64,000 nucleotides of DNA from DASZHJ01 sp035581425 (GTDB lineage Bacteria > Pseudomonadota > Alphaproteobacteria > ATCC43930 > CGMCC-115725), in NCBI GenBank assembly GCA_035581425.1, contig DATJVP010000024.1, forward strand, positions 22,774 to 86,773, read 5' to 3'. Below, one piece after another: positions 32,882 through 41,973 of the stretch; position 1 is the first letter of the stretch; the number at the start of each line of letters is the position of its first letter. Under the pieces are notes generated by a model, which was given only the letters and a program-made list of their open reading frames with translations, did no database searches and was not told where the DNA came from. The translations under genes and the position numbers were made by a program.

Positions 32882-33954
32882 GGGTGGGCGCCACGCTCCT
32901 GCGCTGGGCGGAACCGCTGCTGGTCCCGCTGGCCAATATGGCGGCGGCGCTCTTGCTTTCGGGCCTCGTCGTGCTCGCGGCAGGGGCGGACCCGTTCGCG
33001 GCGATGGCGGTGCTGTTGCGAGGCTCGCTCGGCGATCCCGCGAGCCTTGGCTACACGCTCTACTACGCGACGAACTTCATCTTCACTGGCCTCGCTGTGG
33101 CGCTTCCCTTCCATGCCGGGCTCTTCAACATCGGCGGCGAGGGGCAGGCTTACGTCGGCGGTCTTTTTGCGTCGCTGGTATGCCTCTTCCTTGGACCTGT
33201 GTTCGGTTGGCTCGCGGTACCACTTGCGGTGCTGGCGGCGGCGGCGGGCGGCGCGCTTTGGGCCCTCGGCCCTGCCTGGCTGCGCGTCGCTCGCGGGAGC
33301 CATGTCGTCATCACCACGATCATGTTCAACTTCATCGCCTCCGCGCTGATGACCTTCCTTATCGTCAAGGTCTTGATCGCGCCCGGCCAGAGCGCGCCGG
33401 AATCCGTTCCCTTCGTCGAGAGCGCGTGGATGCCGAGCCTCGGGCACCTACTCGGACCTTCTCCCCTCAATCTCTCCTTTCCTCTGGCGCTCCTGCTCGC
33501 GACGGCAGTGTGGGTGTTCCTCCGGCGGATGCGCGCGGGATTCGAGCTGCGCGCCGTAGGAGCCAATCCCGAAGCCGCGCGCGCTGCCGGCATCTCCGTC
33601 GCACGCGCGACCGTGCTCGCGTTGGGCCTAGGCGGGGCGCTTGCGGGGTTGATCGCAGTCAACGAGCTCATGGGCGCACAGCATCGCCTCTTGCTTGAGT
33701 TCCCTGCGGGATACGGCTTCATGGGAATCGCGGTCGCGCTGGTGGGCCGAAACCATCCCTTGGGCATCGTCCTCGCAGCCATCTTCTTCGGTGCGCTTTA
33801 TCAGGGCGGCACCGAGCTCTCGTTCGATCTCCCGCAGGTGACGCGCGATCTCGTCGTGGTGATCGAGGGGCTAGCGATCCTCTTCTGCGGCGCGCTCGAG
33901 AACCTCTTCCGCCGGCGGATCGCGACCTGGCTCGGAAAGGAGGCGCGAACGTGA
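32878..33954 (+). CDS. ABC transporter permease (nucleoside type, first)
   Basis: A 358-residue membrane protein of the BPD_transp_2 family. FNIGGEGQAYVGGLFASL, SHVVITTIMFNFIASALM and LRAVGANPEAARAAGISVARA (the last is the coupling region) are typical of YufP/NupP-like permeases. The start at 32878 overlaps the ATPase stop (ATGA); 87 bases of upstream in-frame sequence lie inside the ATPase gene and are not used. Confidence 0.92.
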   Translation: MRVGATLLRWAEPLLVPLANMAAALLLSGLVVLAAGADPFAAMAVLLRGSLGDPASLGYTLYYATNFIFTGLAVALPFHAGLFNIGGEGQAYVGGLFASLVCLFLGPVFGWLAVPLAVLAAAAGGALWALGPAWLRVARGSHVVITTIMFNFIASALMTFLIVKVLIAPGQSAPESVPFVESAWMPSLGHLLGPSPLNLSFPLALLLATAVWVFLRRMRAGFELRAVGANPEAARAAGISVARATVLALGLGGALAGLIAVNELMGAQHRLLLEFPAGYGFMGIAVALVGRNHPLGIVLAAIFFGALYQGGTELSFDLPQVTRDLVVVIEGLAILFCGALENLFRRRIATWLGKEART

Positions 33955-34907
33955 GCGAGGCCGGGACCGAGTTTCTCTCGATCCTTGCGGCGACGCTCCG
34001 CCTGGCGACGCCGCTGGTGCTCGCGGCGCTCGGCGGACTCTTCTCCGAGCGCTCCGGCGTCATCGACATCGGGCTCGAGGGGAAGATGCTCGGCAGCGCC
34101 TTCGCGGCTGCAGCCGCAGCGGCGGCGACCGGCTCCGCCTGGATGGGCCTTTTGGCAGGGGTCGCAGCGGCGATGCTGCTGGCGCTCCTGCATGCCTATG
34201 CGGCCGTGAGCCAAGGCGGCAATCAAGTCGTGACGGGGATGGCGATCAACGTCCTCGTGGCTGGGCTCGCACCGGTCCTGGCGACCGCGTGGTTTCACCT
34301 CGACGGGACCACGCCGATGCTGCCCTCTGCCGCACGCTTCGGCGCCCTCACCCTCCCAGGCTTCGCAAGCTTGGGTGTCTTCTACCGACAGGTCATCAGC
34401 GGCCATAACGGGTTCGTCTACGCGGCAGCACTCGCGGTTCCCGCGGCGGCGCTCTTGCTTGCGAGAACCCGATTCGGTCTCAGGCTTCGCGCGGCCGGCG
34501 AGAATCCGCAGGCGGTCGAGACAGCCGGCGTCTCCGTCTCCGCGATCCGCTATCGCGCGCTTCTGCTGACCGGACTTCTTTGTGGCCTTGCGGGAGCGTA
34601 TCTCTCGCTCGCGGCAGGCGCTGGCTTCACGCGGATGATGACCGCCGGGCGCGGCTACCTCGCCCTTGCAGCTCTCATCTTCGGCCGCTGGCGCCCGGTG
34701 CCCGCGGCACTTGCCTGTCTCCTCTTCGCCTTCGCAGACGCCACGCAGGCACGCCTGCAGGGCGTCGCACTGCCGGTCGTCGGCGCGATGCCGGTGGAGC
34801 TCGTGAGCGCGATTCCCTATGTGCTCACACTGCTGCTGCTCGCGGGCTTCGGCGGCGCCGCGCGCGCGCCGAGCGCTCTCGGGGTCCCCTACCGCCGGGA
34901 TGGCTGA
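33951..34907 (+). CDS. ABC transporter permease (nucleoside type, second)
   Basis: A 318-residue membrane protein, paralogue of the previous gene (YufQ/NupQ type). It opens with TLRLATPLVLAALGGLFSERSG, then VIDIGLEGKMLGSAF, GNQVVTGMAINVLVAGLAP and LRAAGENPQAVETAGVSVSA. The start is GTG in GTGA, overlapping the first permease by four bases. With the binding protein and ATPase it makes a complete importer, most likely for purine nucleosides or a related small molecule. It is convergent with the next gene, with only six bases between stops. Confidence 0.92.
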   Translation: MSEAGTEFLSILAATLRLATPLVLAALGGLFSERSGVIDIGLEGKMLGSAFAAAAAAAATGSAWMGLLAGVAAAMLLALLHAYAAVSQGGNQVVTGMAINVLVAGLAPVLATAWFHLDGTTPMLPSAARFGALTLPGFASLGVFYRQVISGHNGFVYAAALAVPAAALLLARTRFGLRLRAAGENPQAVETAGVSVSAIRYRALLLTGLLCGLAGAYLSLAAGAGFTRMMTAGRGYLALAALIFGRWRPVPAALACLLFAFADATQARLQGVALPVVGAMPVELVSAIPYVLTLLLLAGFGGAARAPSALGVPYRRDG

Positions 34908-34913
34908 GGGCGA

Positions 34914-36023
34914 TCAGGGGATGACGATCTCGACGCGGCGGTTCTGCGCTTCGCGGACGCCATCGGGGGTGGGAACGCGCGGATTCTCCTTGCCATGCCA
35001 CGCCTCGACGATGGCGGCGTTCGGGACGCCGAGCTTGACGAGCGCGAGATGCACCGTGTCCGCGCGACGCTTGGAGAGGCCGAGGTTGTATTGCGCGGAG
35101 CCCGCGAGGTCGGTGTAGCCCGTGACCGCGATGCGCACGGCACTGGCCTGCTTGAACGTGGTGGCGGCCTCCTCGACGACGCGTTGCCCGGCCGGGGTCA
35201 GTGCCGACCGATCGAAATCGAAGAACACGAGATACATGCGCACTTCCGGCGGCGGCGGCGCCTGCGGGGGCGCTGCGGCGGCGGGAGTGGGCGGCGGCGC
35301 CACCGCCGGCACGACCGGCGAGGGCCGGCGCGAGGGGAAATGATAGGTCAGCCCTAGCATGGCATTGTGGGTCGCATAGGTCGTCTTGAACCTGAAACCG
35401 CCGAGGTCCTTGAAACTCGGATCGCTCGTGGCGAAGTAGCGATAGTCGAGATCGAGCGACAGCCGTTCCGCCACCTGGTAGCGCACGCCGACAATGCCCT
35501 GATAGGCAAATTCCTTGTCCGATTTGTTGACGAAGTTCGTGTGGCTCACCTGGAGATCGTCGAGCGCGATGCGCGCGCCGCCTACGCCCGCGCCGACATA
35601 GGGCGTCCAGTTATGGTTGGGCAGGATATCGACGATCGTGTTCGCCATGATCGCAAGCGAGGTGATGTTGCCCTCGGGGCTCACGCCACCGGAGAGCCCC
35701 GGGAAGCTGACGCTGCCGGCGTTCACGTTCAGGGATTTGACGCCCTGCCGGCGGAAGACGAGCTCGCCCTCGAAACGCACGCGCCCGAAATTGTAACCGC
35801 CGACGCCGCCACCGCCGAAACCCGTGTCCGGCGCCGCATGAAATTGGATGTGACCGGGGCCGCCGGCGCTGTCGAAGGATTGAAGATCCGACCAACCGAC
35901 CTCGAAGCCGACGTACCACCCGCGGGTCTGGCCGGAGTACTCGATCGCGCCCTGCCCGTGTGCCGCTGCCGCCGCGAATACACAGGCCCCGAGCGCGCCG
36001 GCAAAAATGCCCGGACGTGCCAT
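34914..36023 (-). CDS. Outer-membrane beta-barrel protein with OmpA C-terminal domain (first paralogue)
   Basis: A 369-residue protein with a signal peptide ending near AAAAHG. Residues about 30-230 form an Opa/OmpA-like eight-stranded barrel (WYVGFEVGWSDLQSF, YVGAGVGGARIALDD, LDLDYRYFATSDPSF). A Pro/Ala-rich linker (about 235-262) leads to an OmpA peptidoglycan-binding domain: YLVFFDFDRSALTPAG, TGYTDLAGSAQYNLGLSKRRA and NRRVEIVIP. It links outer membrane and cell wall. It is a close paralogue of the gene at 36219-37343, same strand, suggesting a local duplication. Confidence 0.9.
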   Translation of the reverse strand: MARPGIFAGALGACVFAAAAAHGQGAIEYSGQTRGWYVGFEVGWSDLQSFDSAGGPGHIQFHAAPDTGFGGGGVGGYNFGRVRFEGELVFRRQGVKSLNVNAGSVSFPGLSGGVSPEGNITSLAIMANTIVDILPNHNWTPYVGAGVGGARIALDDLQVSHTNFVNKSDKEFAYQGIVGVRYQVAERLSLDLDYRYFATSDPSFKDLGGFRFKTTYATHNAMLGLTYHFPSRRPSPVVPAVAPPPTPAAAAPPQAPPPPEVRMYLVFFDFDRSALTPAGQRVVEEAATTFKQASAVRIAVTGYTDLAGSAQYNLGLSKRRADTVHLALVKLGVPNAAIVEAWHGKENPRVPTPDGVREAQNRRVEIVIP

Positions 36024-36080
36024 CCTCCCCTCCCCGCGCCTATCGCACGAAAGGGCAATCGAGTCGCCCCCGAGTCGGCG

Positions 36081-36108
36081 TTTTTACCATTTGGAGGTAT
36101 GATCGCAA
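36081..36108 (-). promoter_or_regulatory. Possible promoter for the first OmpA paralogue (TTGCGA-N16-TAAAAA)
   Basis: On the minus strand TTGCGA (36108-36103) and TAAAAA (36086-36081) are 16 bases apart and about 58 bases upstream of the ATG. The -10 is in an AT-rich patch that stands out from the GC-rich surroundings. Confidence 0.4.
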
Positions 36109-36135
36109 GCCCTTTCGTATGCCCCACGGTATGAT
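36096..36135. repeat. Direct repeat GGTATGAT, two copies 32 bases apart
   Basis: Copies at 36096-36103 and 36128-36135, about three helical turns apart, flank and overlap the predicted -35 region of the OmpA gene. They could be regulator half-sites. By chance such 8-mers can recur, so this is weak. Confidence 0.3.
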
Positions 36136-36168
36136 GCGGCTCGACGCAGCCGAATCACCCAAAGCAAG

Positions 36169-36196
36169 AGCGGCCGGGGGCTGCCCTCCGGCCGCT
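36169..36196 (-). terminator. Strong hairpin downstream of the second OmpA paralogue
   Basis: AGCGGCCGG (36169-36177) pairs with CCGGCCGCT (36188-36196), extended by GGG/CCC with one bulged T. On the minus strand it begins 22 bases after the stop at 36219 and is followed by CTTGCTTTGG, a loose T-rich tail. It is a plausible terminator between the two paralogues. Confidence 0.55.
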
Positions 36197-36218
36197 TGTG
36201 CTTGGGCTCGCCTGAAGC

Positions 36219-37343
36219 TTACGGAAGTACGATCTCCACGCGGCGGTTGCGCGGTTCCTTGACGCCATCGGCCGTCGGGACGGCTGGGTTCTCCTTCCCG
36301 CGCCAAGCCTCGACGATCGCCGGCCGCGGCACGCCCTCTTTTATGAGAGCGCCAGTCACGGTGTCGGCACGCCTCTTCGAGAGACCCAGATTGTACTGCT
36401 GGGTGCCCGCGAGATCGGTGTAGCCGGTGACCATGATCTTGGCCGAGCCTGCGCTCTTGAAGGTCATCGCGGCCTCATGCACCGTCTTCGCGCCCACCGC
36501 CGTCAGGACCGACTTGTCGAACTCGAAATAGACGACGAAGAGGCGCACCGGCGCGACTGGCGGCGGCGCGGGCGGTTGCATTGCCGGCTGCACCGGCGGC
36601 GGCGGCGCCGGCGGCGCGCCGAAATGGTAGGCAACGCCGAGGAAGACGTTATGCGTGCTGTACTGCGTCTTCGCGCTGATCGTGCTGCCGGTGACGTTCG
36701 TCGAGAACTTGGGATCCGTCGTGGCGAAATAGCGGTAATCGACGCTCGCGGACCAGCGTGCATTGAACGCGTATTTGAGCCCGGCGATGCCCTGATAGGC
36801 GAATTGCCAATCCTTCACGTCGACGTTGATGCCGGAACCGGCCGGACCCGCATCCCCAACCGAGATCCGCGCGGCGCCGACGCCGACGCCGAGATAGGGC
36901 GTCCACACACTCTCCGGCATGAAGTCGTAGATCGCGTTCGTCATGAACGCGACGCTGGTGATGCTGCCCTTGGCGGGAAAGGTTGTGCCCGGAGCGACCA
37001 GCGGCCCCGAGGTGTCGGTGACGCTGCCGATCCCGTTGTTCCGGACGGTGATCTCGCCCTCGAGGCGCAGCCCTGCCCAGCCCACGCCCTGGTAGCCGAC
37101 CGCGAGGCCCGCGCCGACGCCTTCGTTCATGTTCGCGCGGAAGACGTCGCCCTTGATCTGTAGCCGACGGCAGAACTCTGGGCTGGTGAGAGCCGTGCAG
37201 GGAATGTCGCTGTCGGGATCGTTGAGATGTGTCCAACCAGCCTGCGGCCCGAGATACCAGCCCTGGGTCTGCTGCGCCGCTGCGCTCGTCGCGACCAACC
37301 CGATGGCCGTCCCGGCCAATAGCAATGCGCTCAGTGCCTTCAT
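36219..37343 (-). CDS. Outer-membrane beta-barrel protein with OmpA C-terminal domain (second paralogue)
   Basis: A 374-residue paralogue of the previous OmpA-type protein. It has a signal peptide (LSALLLAGTAIGLVATSAAAQ), a barrel (WYLGPQAGWTHLND, YLGVGVGAARISVGD, ASVDYRYFATTDPKF), a Pro-rich linker, and the OmpA domain (FVVYFEFDKSVLTAVG, TGYTDLAGTQQYNLGLSKRRA, NRRVEIVLP). It differs from the first copy by an extra extracellular region with two cysteines (DIPCTALTSPEFCRRLQ). The start at 37343 has GGAGGGGAG upstream; 53 in-frame residues further upstream do not resemble the family. Confidence 0.9.
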   Translation of the reverse strand: MKALSALLLAGTAIGLVATSAAAQQTQGWYLGPQAGWTHLNDPDSDIPCTALTSPEFCRRLQIKGDVFRANMNEGVGAGLAVGYQGVGWAGLRLEGEITVRNNGIGSVTDTSGPLVAPGTTFPAKGSITSVAFMTNAIYDFMPESVWTPYLGVGVGAARISVGDAGPAGSGINVDVKDWQFAYQGIAGLKYAFNARWSASVDYRYFATTDPKFSTNVTGSTISAKTQYSTHNVFLGVAYHFGAPPAPPPPVQPAMQPPAPPPVAPVRLFVVYFEFDKSVLTAVGAKTVHEAAMTFKSAGSAKIMVTGYTDLAGTQQYNLGLSKRRADTVTGALIKEGVPRPAIVEAWRGKENPAVPTADGVKEPRNRRVEIVLP

Positions 37344-37384
37344 AATTCTCCCCTCCAGGGCATCAAAAAGCGCTAGCACATACC

Positions 37385-37406
37385 TATTATGGGCCAGCTC
37401 ATAATA
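37385..37406. repeat. Inverted repeat TATTATG-N8-CATAATA
   Basis: Seven-base perfect arms with an 8-base spacer, 42 bases upstream of the second OmpA paralogue. The right-hand promoter elements of that gene (CATAAT on the minus strand) fall inside it, so it could be an operator or simply the AT-rich promoter core. Confidence 0.4.
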
Positions 37407-37538
37407 CCTTTTAGCATCATCGGCACTGATGGCAATTGCGGATCGTGCGTCGCCGCACCGAAGGCGCGCGAATTCCCGCCCGCTGTTGCAGCGGGGCAAC
37501 AATCTTAAATCGCTGGGGAGTCTTGGCTTTCCCGGGTC

Positions 37539-38144
37539 TCAGCCCGCCGTATGGGTGAGAACCTCCAACGAGCCCTCGTAGATCATGCGAACGGCGACGA
37601 AGGCGACCACGGCAAGGCCGAGCCAGGCGATCCATCGGTGCCGACCCAGGAGCCGCGCCACGAGATGCGAGGCGATGCCCATAAGCGCCACCGAAAAGAC
37701 GAGGCCGATCACCAGGATTATCGTGTGCTGGTGCGCGGCGCCGGCGACCGCGAGAACGTTGTCGAGTGACATCGAGATGTCGGCGATAGCGATTTGCACG
37801 CTCGCCTGCCAGAAGGTCTTCTGCGGGCCAGCCGTATTGCCGGCTCCGAATTTCCCGTGACCTCGCCGGAGCTCGCGGAAGAACTTCCAGGCGACCCAAA
37901 GCAGCAGAATTCCACCCGCGAGCGTCAGGCCGACGATCGCCAGGAGCTGCAGCGCGACGCCCGCGAAGACGATGCGCAGCACCGTCGCGGCGACGACGCC
38001 CCAGAAGATCGCGCGCCGCCGGTCATCGGGAGTGAGGCCCGCCGCCGCCATCCCCACGACGACCGCATTGTCTCCGGCGAGCGCGAGGTCGATCAGAATG
38101 ACCGAGACGAGCGCCCAGAGCTCCTGCAAGCCGAACCCGCCCAT
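37539..38144 (-). CDS. TerC-family membrane protein (YjbE/YkoY type)
   Basis: A 201-residue protein with about seven membrane segments and the two TerC acidic motifs: LIDLALAGDNAVVVGMAAAG at the N-terminus and IADISMSLDNVLAVAGAA in the middle. Members export manganese or assist metal loading at the membrane. No yybP-ykoY riboswitch is evident in the 139 bases upstream. It is monocistronic and divergent from an MFS gene. Confidence 0.9.
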   Translation of the reverse strand: MGGFGLQELWALVSVILIDLALAGDNAVVVGMAAAGLTPDDRRRAIFWGVVAATVLRIVFAGVALQLLAIVGLTLAGGILLLWVAWKFFRELRRGHGKFGAGNTAGPQKTFWQASVQIAIADISMSLDNVLAVAGAAHQHTIILVIGLVFSVALMGIASHLVARLLGRHRWIAWLGLAVVAFVAVRMIYEGSLEVLTHTAG

Positions 38145-38283
38145 CGCCCATCCTTCCGATCCCGACGCAGGCGGAGCCTGAAGCGCCGGGCGTTACGATT
38201 CAAGAAGCTACTCGGAGCGACACGCGAGGGCATTGCAAGCGGGCGCCGCCCGCACCACACTCGCGCGCCTCGACGCCCTCCCC

Positions 38284-39411
38284 ATGCGCATTCCAATCCT
38301 CGCGCGCTTCGCGCTCTTCGCTTCTGCGAGCCACGTCATCATCGCCGTGCAGCTCGCGTTCTGGCCGCTCTTCCTTGCGGCGCGCGGGCTCGATGCCACG
38401 GAGATGGGGATCGTCACCGGTATCGGGCTTTGGGCGCGTGTTGCCGCGCATCCGCTTGTGGGATTCTTCGCCGATCTCAGCGGCGACCGCAGGCGGGTCA
38501 TGCTCATCCTCTCGGTCTTCGCCTTCCTGAGCTTCGGCCTCTACGTCCCCGCTCACGGGTTCTGGCCGATGCTTTTGATCGGCACCGTTTCCGGCATTGC
38601 CTTCGCGACCGCGCTGCCGCTCGCGGACAATGCCGTGCTGCAATCGGGCGTCGACTACGGGCGGTTCCGCATCTGGGCCTCGCTCACCTTCCTGGTGGTG
38701 ACCCTCGCGATCGGCGAGCTCTTGAAGCGCGCGCCGCCCGACAGCCTTGTGGTGCTGCTGCTGATCGGGAGCGCACTCATGGGGCTCAGCGTCTGCGCGA
38801 TGCCCCGCGGCGACGGGCCGGCGGCGCGGCGCTCGGATCCCGGCGCCTGGCGGAGCCTGATCCGCGGCCGACACCTCCTCTTCCTCGCGGCGGCCGCGCT
38901 CATCCAGGCGAGCCATCTCGTCTACTACGGCTACAGCTCCCTCTATTGGAAAGGGCTTGGATACGGCACCGACGTCATCGGCTGGCTCTGGGCAGAGGGC
39001 GTCGTCGCGGAGATCATGCTCTTCTACTGGGCGAGCCGTCTCTTCAGGGGTGCCAATCCCGCTCATTTGCTGCTTCTCGGTGGCGCCGCTGGCGTGCTGC
39101 GCTGGACGGTACTCGCCAGCGCGACGTCGCTTTGGGCGCTTGCGGCCGTCAACTTCATGCATTGCTTCACCTTCGCAGCCGCGCATTTGGGCGCCATGTA
39201 CTACCTGCTGCGCAATGCGCCCGCGAGCCACGCCGGCACCGCGCAATCCCTCTACTCCGCAACGCTGGGCTTGGGTTTCGGGCTGGTGGCGTTTTTTGCG
39301 GGCGCGCTCTACGACGCCGTCGGCGGGAGTGCCTTCTATGCGATGGCTACGATGTCGGGCGCGGGAGCAGCGGCGGCACTCCTCCTGGGGCGATTGGCGA
39401 CGAAATCTTAA
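38284..39411 (+). CDS. MFS transporter (HcaT/PPP1 type)
   Basis: A 375-residue carrier with 12 predicted membrane segments. SHVIIAVQLAFWPLFLAARG, MGIVTGIGLWARVAAHPLVG, DNAVLQSGVDYGRFRIWASL and GYSSLYWKGLGYGTDVIGWLW resemble the HcaT/LacY-like group of phenylpropionate or sugar permeases. The ATG at 38284 is preferred over a TTG 51 bases upstream, whose ribosome site is too close. No strong Shine-Dalgarno is seen. It is followed after 33 bases by an unrelated GTPase gene, so both may be one transcript. The substrate is unknown. Confidence 0.87.
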   Translation: MRIPILARFALFASASHVIIAVQLAFWPLFLAARGLDATEMGIVTGIGLWARVAAHPLVGFFADLSGDRRRVMLILSVFAFLSFGLYVPAHGFWPMLLIGTVSGIAFATALPLADNAVLQSGVDYGRFRIWASLTFLVVTLAIGELLKRAPPDSLVVLLLIGSALMGLSVCAMPRGDGPAARRSDPGAWRSLIRGRHLLFLAAAALIQASHLVYYGYSSLYWKGLGYGTDVIGWLWAEGVVAEIMLFYWASRLFRGANPAHLLLLGGAAGVLRWTVLASATSLWALAAVNFMHCFTFAAAHLGAMYYLLRNAPASHAGTAQSLYSATLGLGFGLVAFFAGALYDAVGGSAFYAMATMSGAGAAAALLLGRLATKS

Positions 39412-39444
39412 GGCTTTCCGCCGACACTCGGCCGGGAGCCCCAC

Positions 39445-40401
39445 ATGCCATCTCGGAAATCACGTCCTCTCTCGAGTGCAGCGCCGCAGGCACCGGTCGT
39501 GATCCGGCGCGGGCGCGGAAGGCTGCGCATCAAGCGGCCGATCACCGACGCCGTCTTCGACCTCATGGCCGTCGCCGCACGCGAGCCGACAGAGCCTGGC
39601 ATGCCCGAGCCGAACTGGCCCAGCGCCGATGGTGGTTTCCTCTCTGCGGTGCTCCGCGCACAGCGTGTGCCCGAAGCGCTCGCGCGCGAGATCGCCGCGG
39701 CGATCCCCGAGCGCGGCCCCAGCGACGCAACGATGGTCGACCGCCTGTCACAGGCGCTCGATGCCGTCCTGGACTTCACCCCGATCGAGACGCTCCTCAA
39801 TGCACCTGCCCTGCTGCTGGCAGGACCGCCCGGCGCTGGCAAGACCACGCTCGCGGCGAAGCTCGCGGCCCGGCGCGAGCGTGGCACGGCTCGTCTTGTC
39901 GCGGCCGACGGCGAGCGCGCGGGCGCGCTGGCGCAATTGCGCGAGTTTGCGGCGGCGCTCGGCAATCCGCTCCTCGAGGCGGAGACACCGGCTGCGCTCG
40001 CGGCAATCGCTGCGGGCCATTCCACCGAGCCGCTCATTCTCGACATGCCCGGCGTCGATCCCGCTGACGCCAAGGCCTGGCAAGCGCTTCGTCCCTGGCT
40101 CCATGTCGTCTCCGCGATGCCGGTCCTCGTGCTTCCCGCCAATGTTCCGGCCGAGGAGGCGCTCGCCATGGCGACCCACTTCCGTGCGCTCGGCGGGGGC
40201 TACGCGGTCCTCACCCGCTTCGACATGGTACGCCGCGTCGGCGGCACACTCGGCGCGAGCCTTGCGGGCGTGCCGCTCGCTGGCGTCAGCGTCACTCCCA
40301 ATTTCGCCTATGGTCTTCGACCGCTCAGTCCGGAGATCCTCGCGCGACGCCTGCTTTCGGGCGCGCTCGAGGCTGCACGCTGGCAGGCGCCGGCGGCCTA
40401 A
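39445..40401 (+). CDS. SRP54/FlhF-like GTPase domain protein, no flagellar context
   Basis: A 318-residue protein. Residues about 60-310 resemble the NG domains of FlhF/FtsY/Ffh: a helical part (DAVLDFTPIETLLN), P-loop LLAGPPGAGKTTLAAKLA at about 126-143, RLVAADGERAGALAQLREF, LILDMPGVDPAD, and YAVLTRFDMVRRVGG, which takes the place of the usual TKxD. The last has lost the standard lysine, so nucleotide specificity is uncertain. No flagellar, SRP RNA-binding M or FtsY A domain is present. The N-terminal 35 residues are basic and Arg-rich. Its function is unknown. Confidence 0.75.
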   Translation: MPSRKSRPLSSAAPQAPVVIRRGRGRLRIKRPITDAVFDLMAVAAREPTEPGMPEPNWPSADGGFLSAVLRAQRVPEALAREIAAAIPERGPSDATMVDRLSQALDAVLDFTPIETLLNAPALLLAGPPGAGKTTLAAKLAARRERGTARLVAADGERAGALAQLREFAAALGNPLLEAETPAALAAIAAGHSTEPLILDMPGVDPADAKAWQALRPWLHVVSAMPVLVLPANVPAEEALAMATHFRALGGGYAVLTRFDMVRRVGGTLGASLAGVPLAGVSVTPNFAYGLRPLSPEILARRLLSGALEAARWQAPAA

Positions 40402-40405
40402 GCCC

Positions 40406-41189
40406 CTACCGCCATCGCAATAGCCTCCGTTCCAGCGCGGAGAGGCCCCATCCGATGAGGAGGCCGAGGATGGCGAGCACCACGACGCCCGCCATCAATT
40501 GATCCGTCTGCATGAGGTTGCCAGTCGTGAGGACGAAGGCGCCGATCCCCTGCTGCGCGCCGATCATCTCCGCCGCCACCACCAGTAGCAGCGCCGTCGC
40601 CGCGGAGATGCGGAAGCCCGCGAGGATGCTTGGAAGCGCGCCCGGCAGCACGACCTTGCGCAGGATGGCCCCGAAAGGGAGGCCGAAGCTCTGCGCCATG
40701 CGCACGAGACTCAGCGGGACGCCATCGATCCCGCTGTAGGTCGCAATCGCGGTCGGGAAGAAGACGCCGAGCGCGATCGTCGCCCATTTCGAGGGTTCGC
40801 CGATGCCGAGCCAGAGAATGAGCAGCGGCAGCAGCGCGATTTTCGGAATGGGAAAGAGCGCGGAGATCACCGGTACTCCCACCGCACGCGCGATCGAGAA
40901 GAGCCCCATCGCGAGGCCCGTTGCGAGCCCCGCGAGAGTGCCGATCGCCCAGCCCGCGAGAATGCGGCTCGACGAAGCTCCGAGATCGCGCCAGAACGAC
41001 GCGGTCGTCGCGAGATGCGCGAGCGCCCGCGCGATGCTCCAGGGGCTCGGCAGGAAGACCGGCGTGATGATGCCGAACGAGACCGCGCCCTGCCATACCA
41101 GCAATAGCAAAGCGAAGGCGATGACGGAGGCCCAGCGCTTGCGCTGCAGCGAGAAGCCGCCGCCGCGGAAGGCAATCGCGCGCCGGTCG

Positions 41190-41197
<8 letters not shown>
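40406..41197 (-). CDS. ABC transporter permease (SsuC/TauC-like)
   Basis: A 263-residue inner-membrane permease with about six hydrophobic segments and the coupling region AQSFGLPFGAILRKVVLPGALP. LRISAATALLLVVAAEMIGAQQGIGAFVL (in two pieces) is typical of the nitrate/sulfonate/thiamine-precursor group. It overlaps the ATPase gene by 8 bases and is the last gene of a binding protein, ATPase, permease operon. Confidence 0.9.
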
Positions 41198-41963
<766 letters not shown>

Positions 41964-41973
41964 GGCGGCGCCG

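Noticed and set aside
38145..38283. yybP-ykoY manganese riboswitch upstream of terC
   Set aside because: A GAGTAGC string is present on the terC strand but the conserved paired elements around it are not found.
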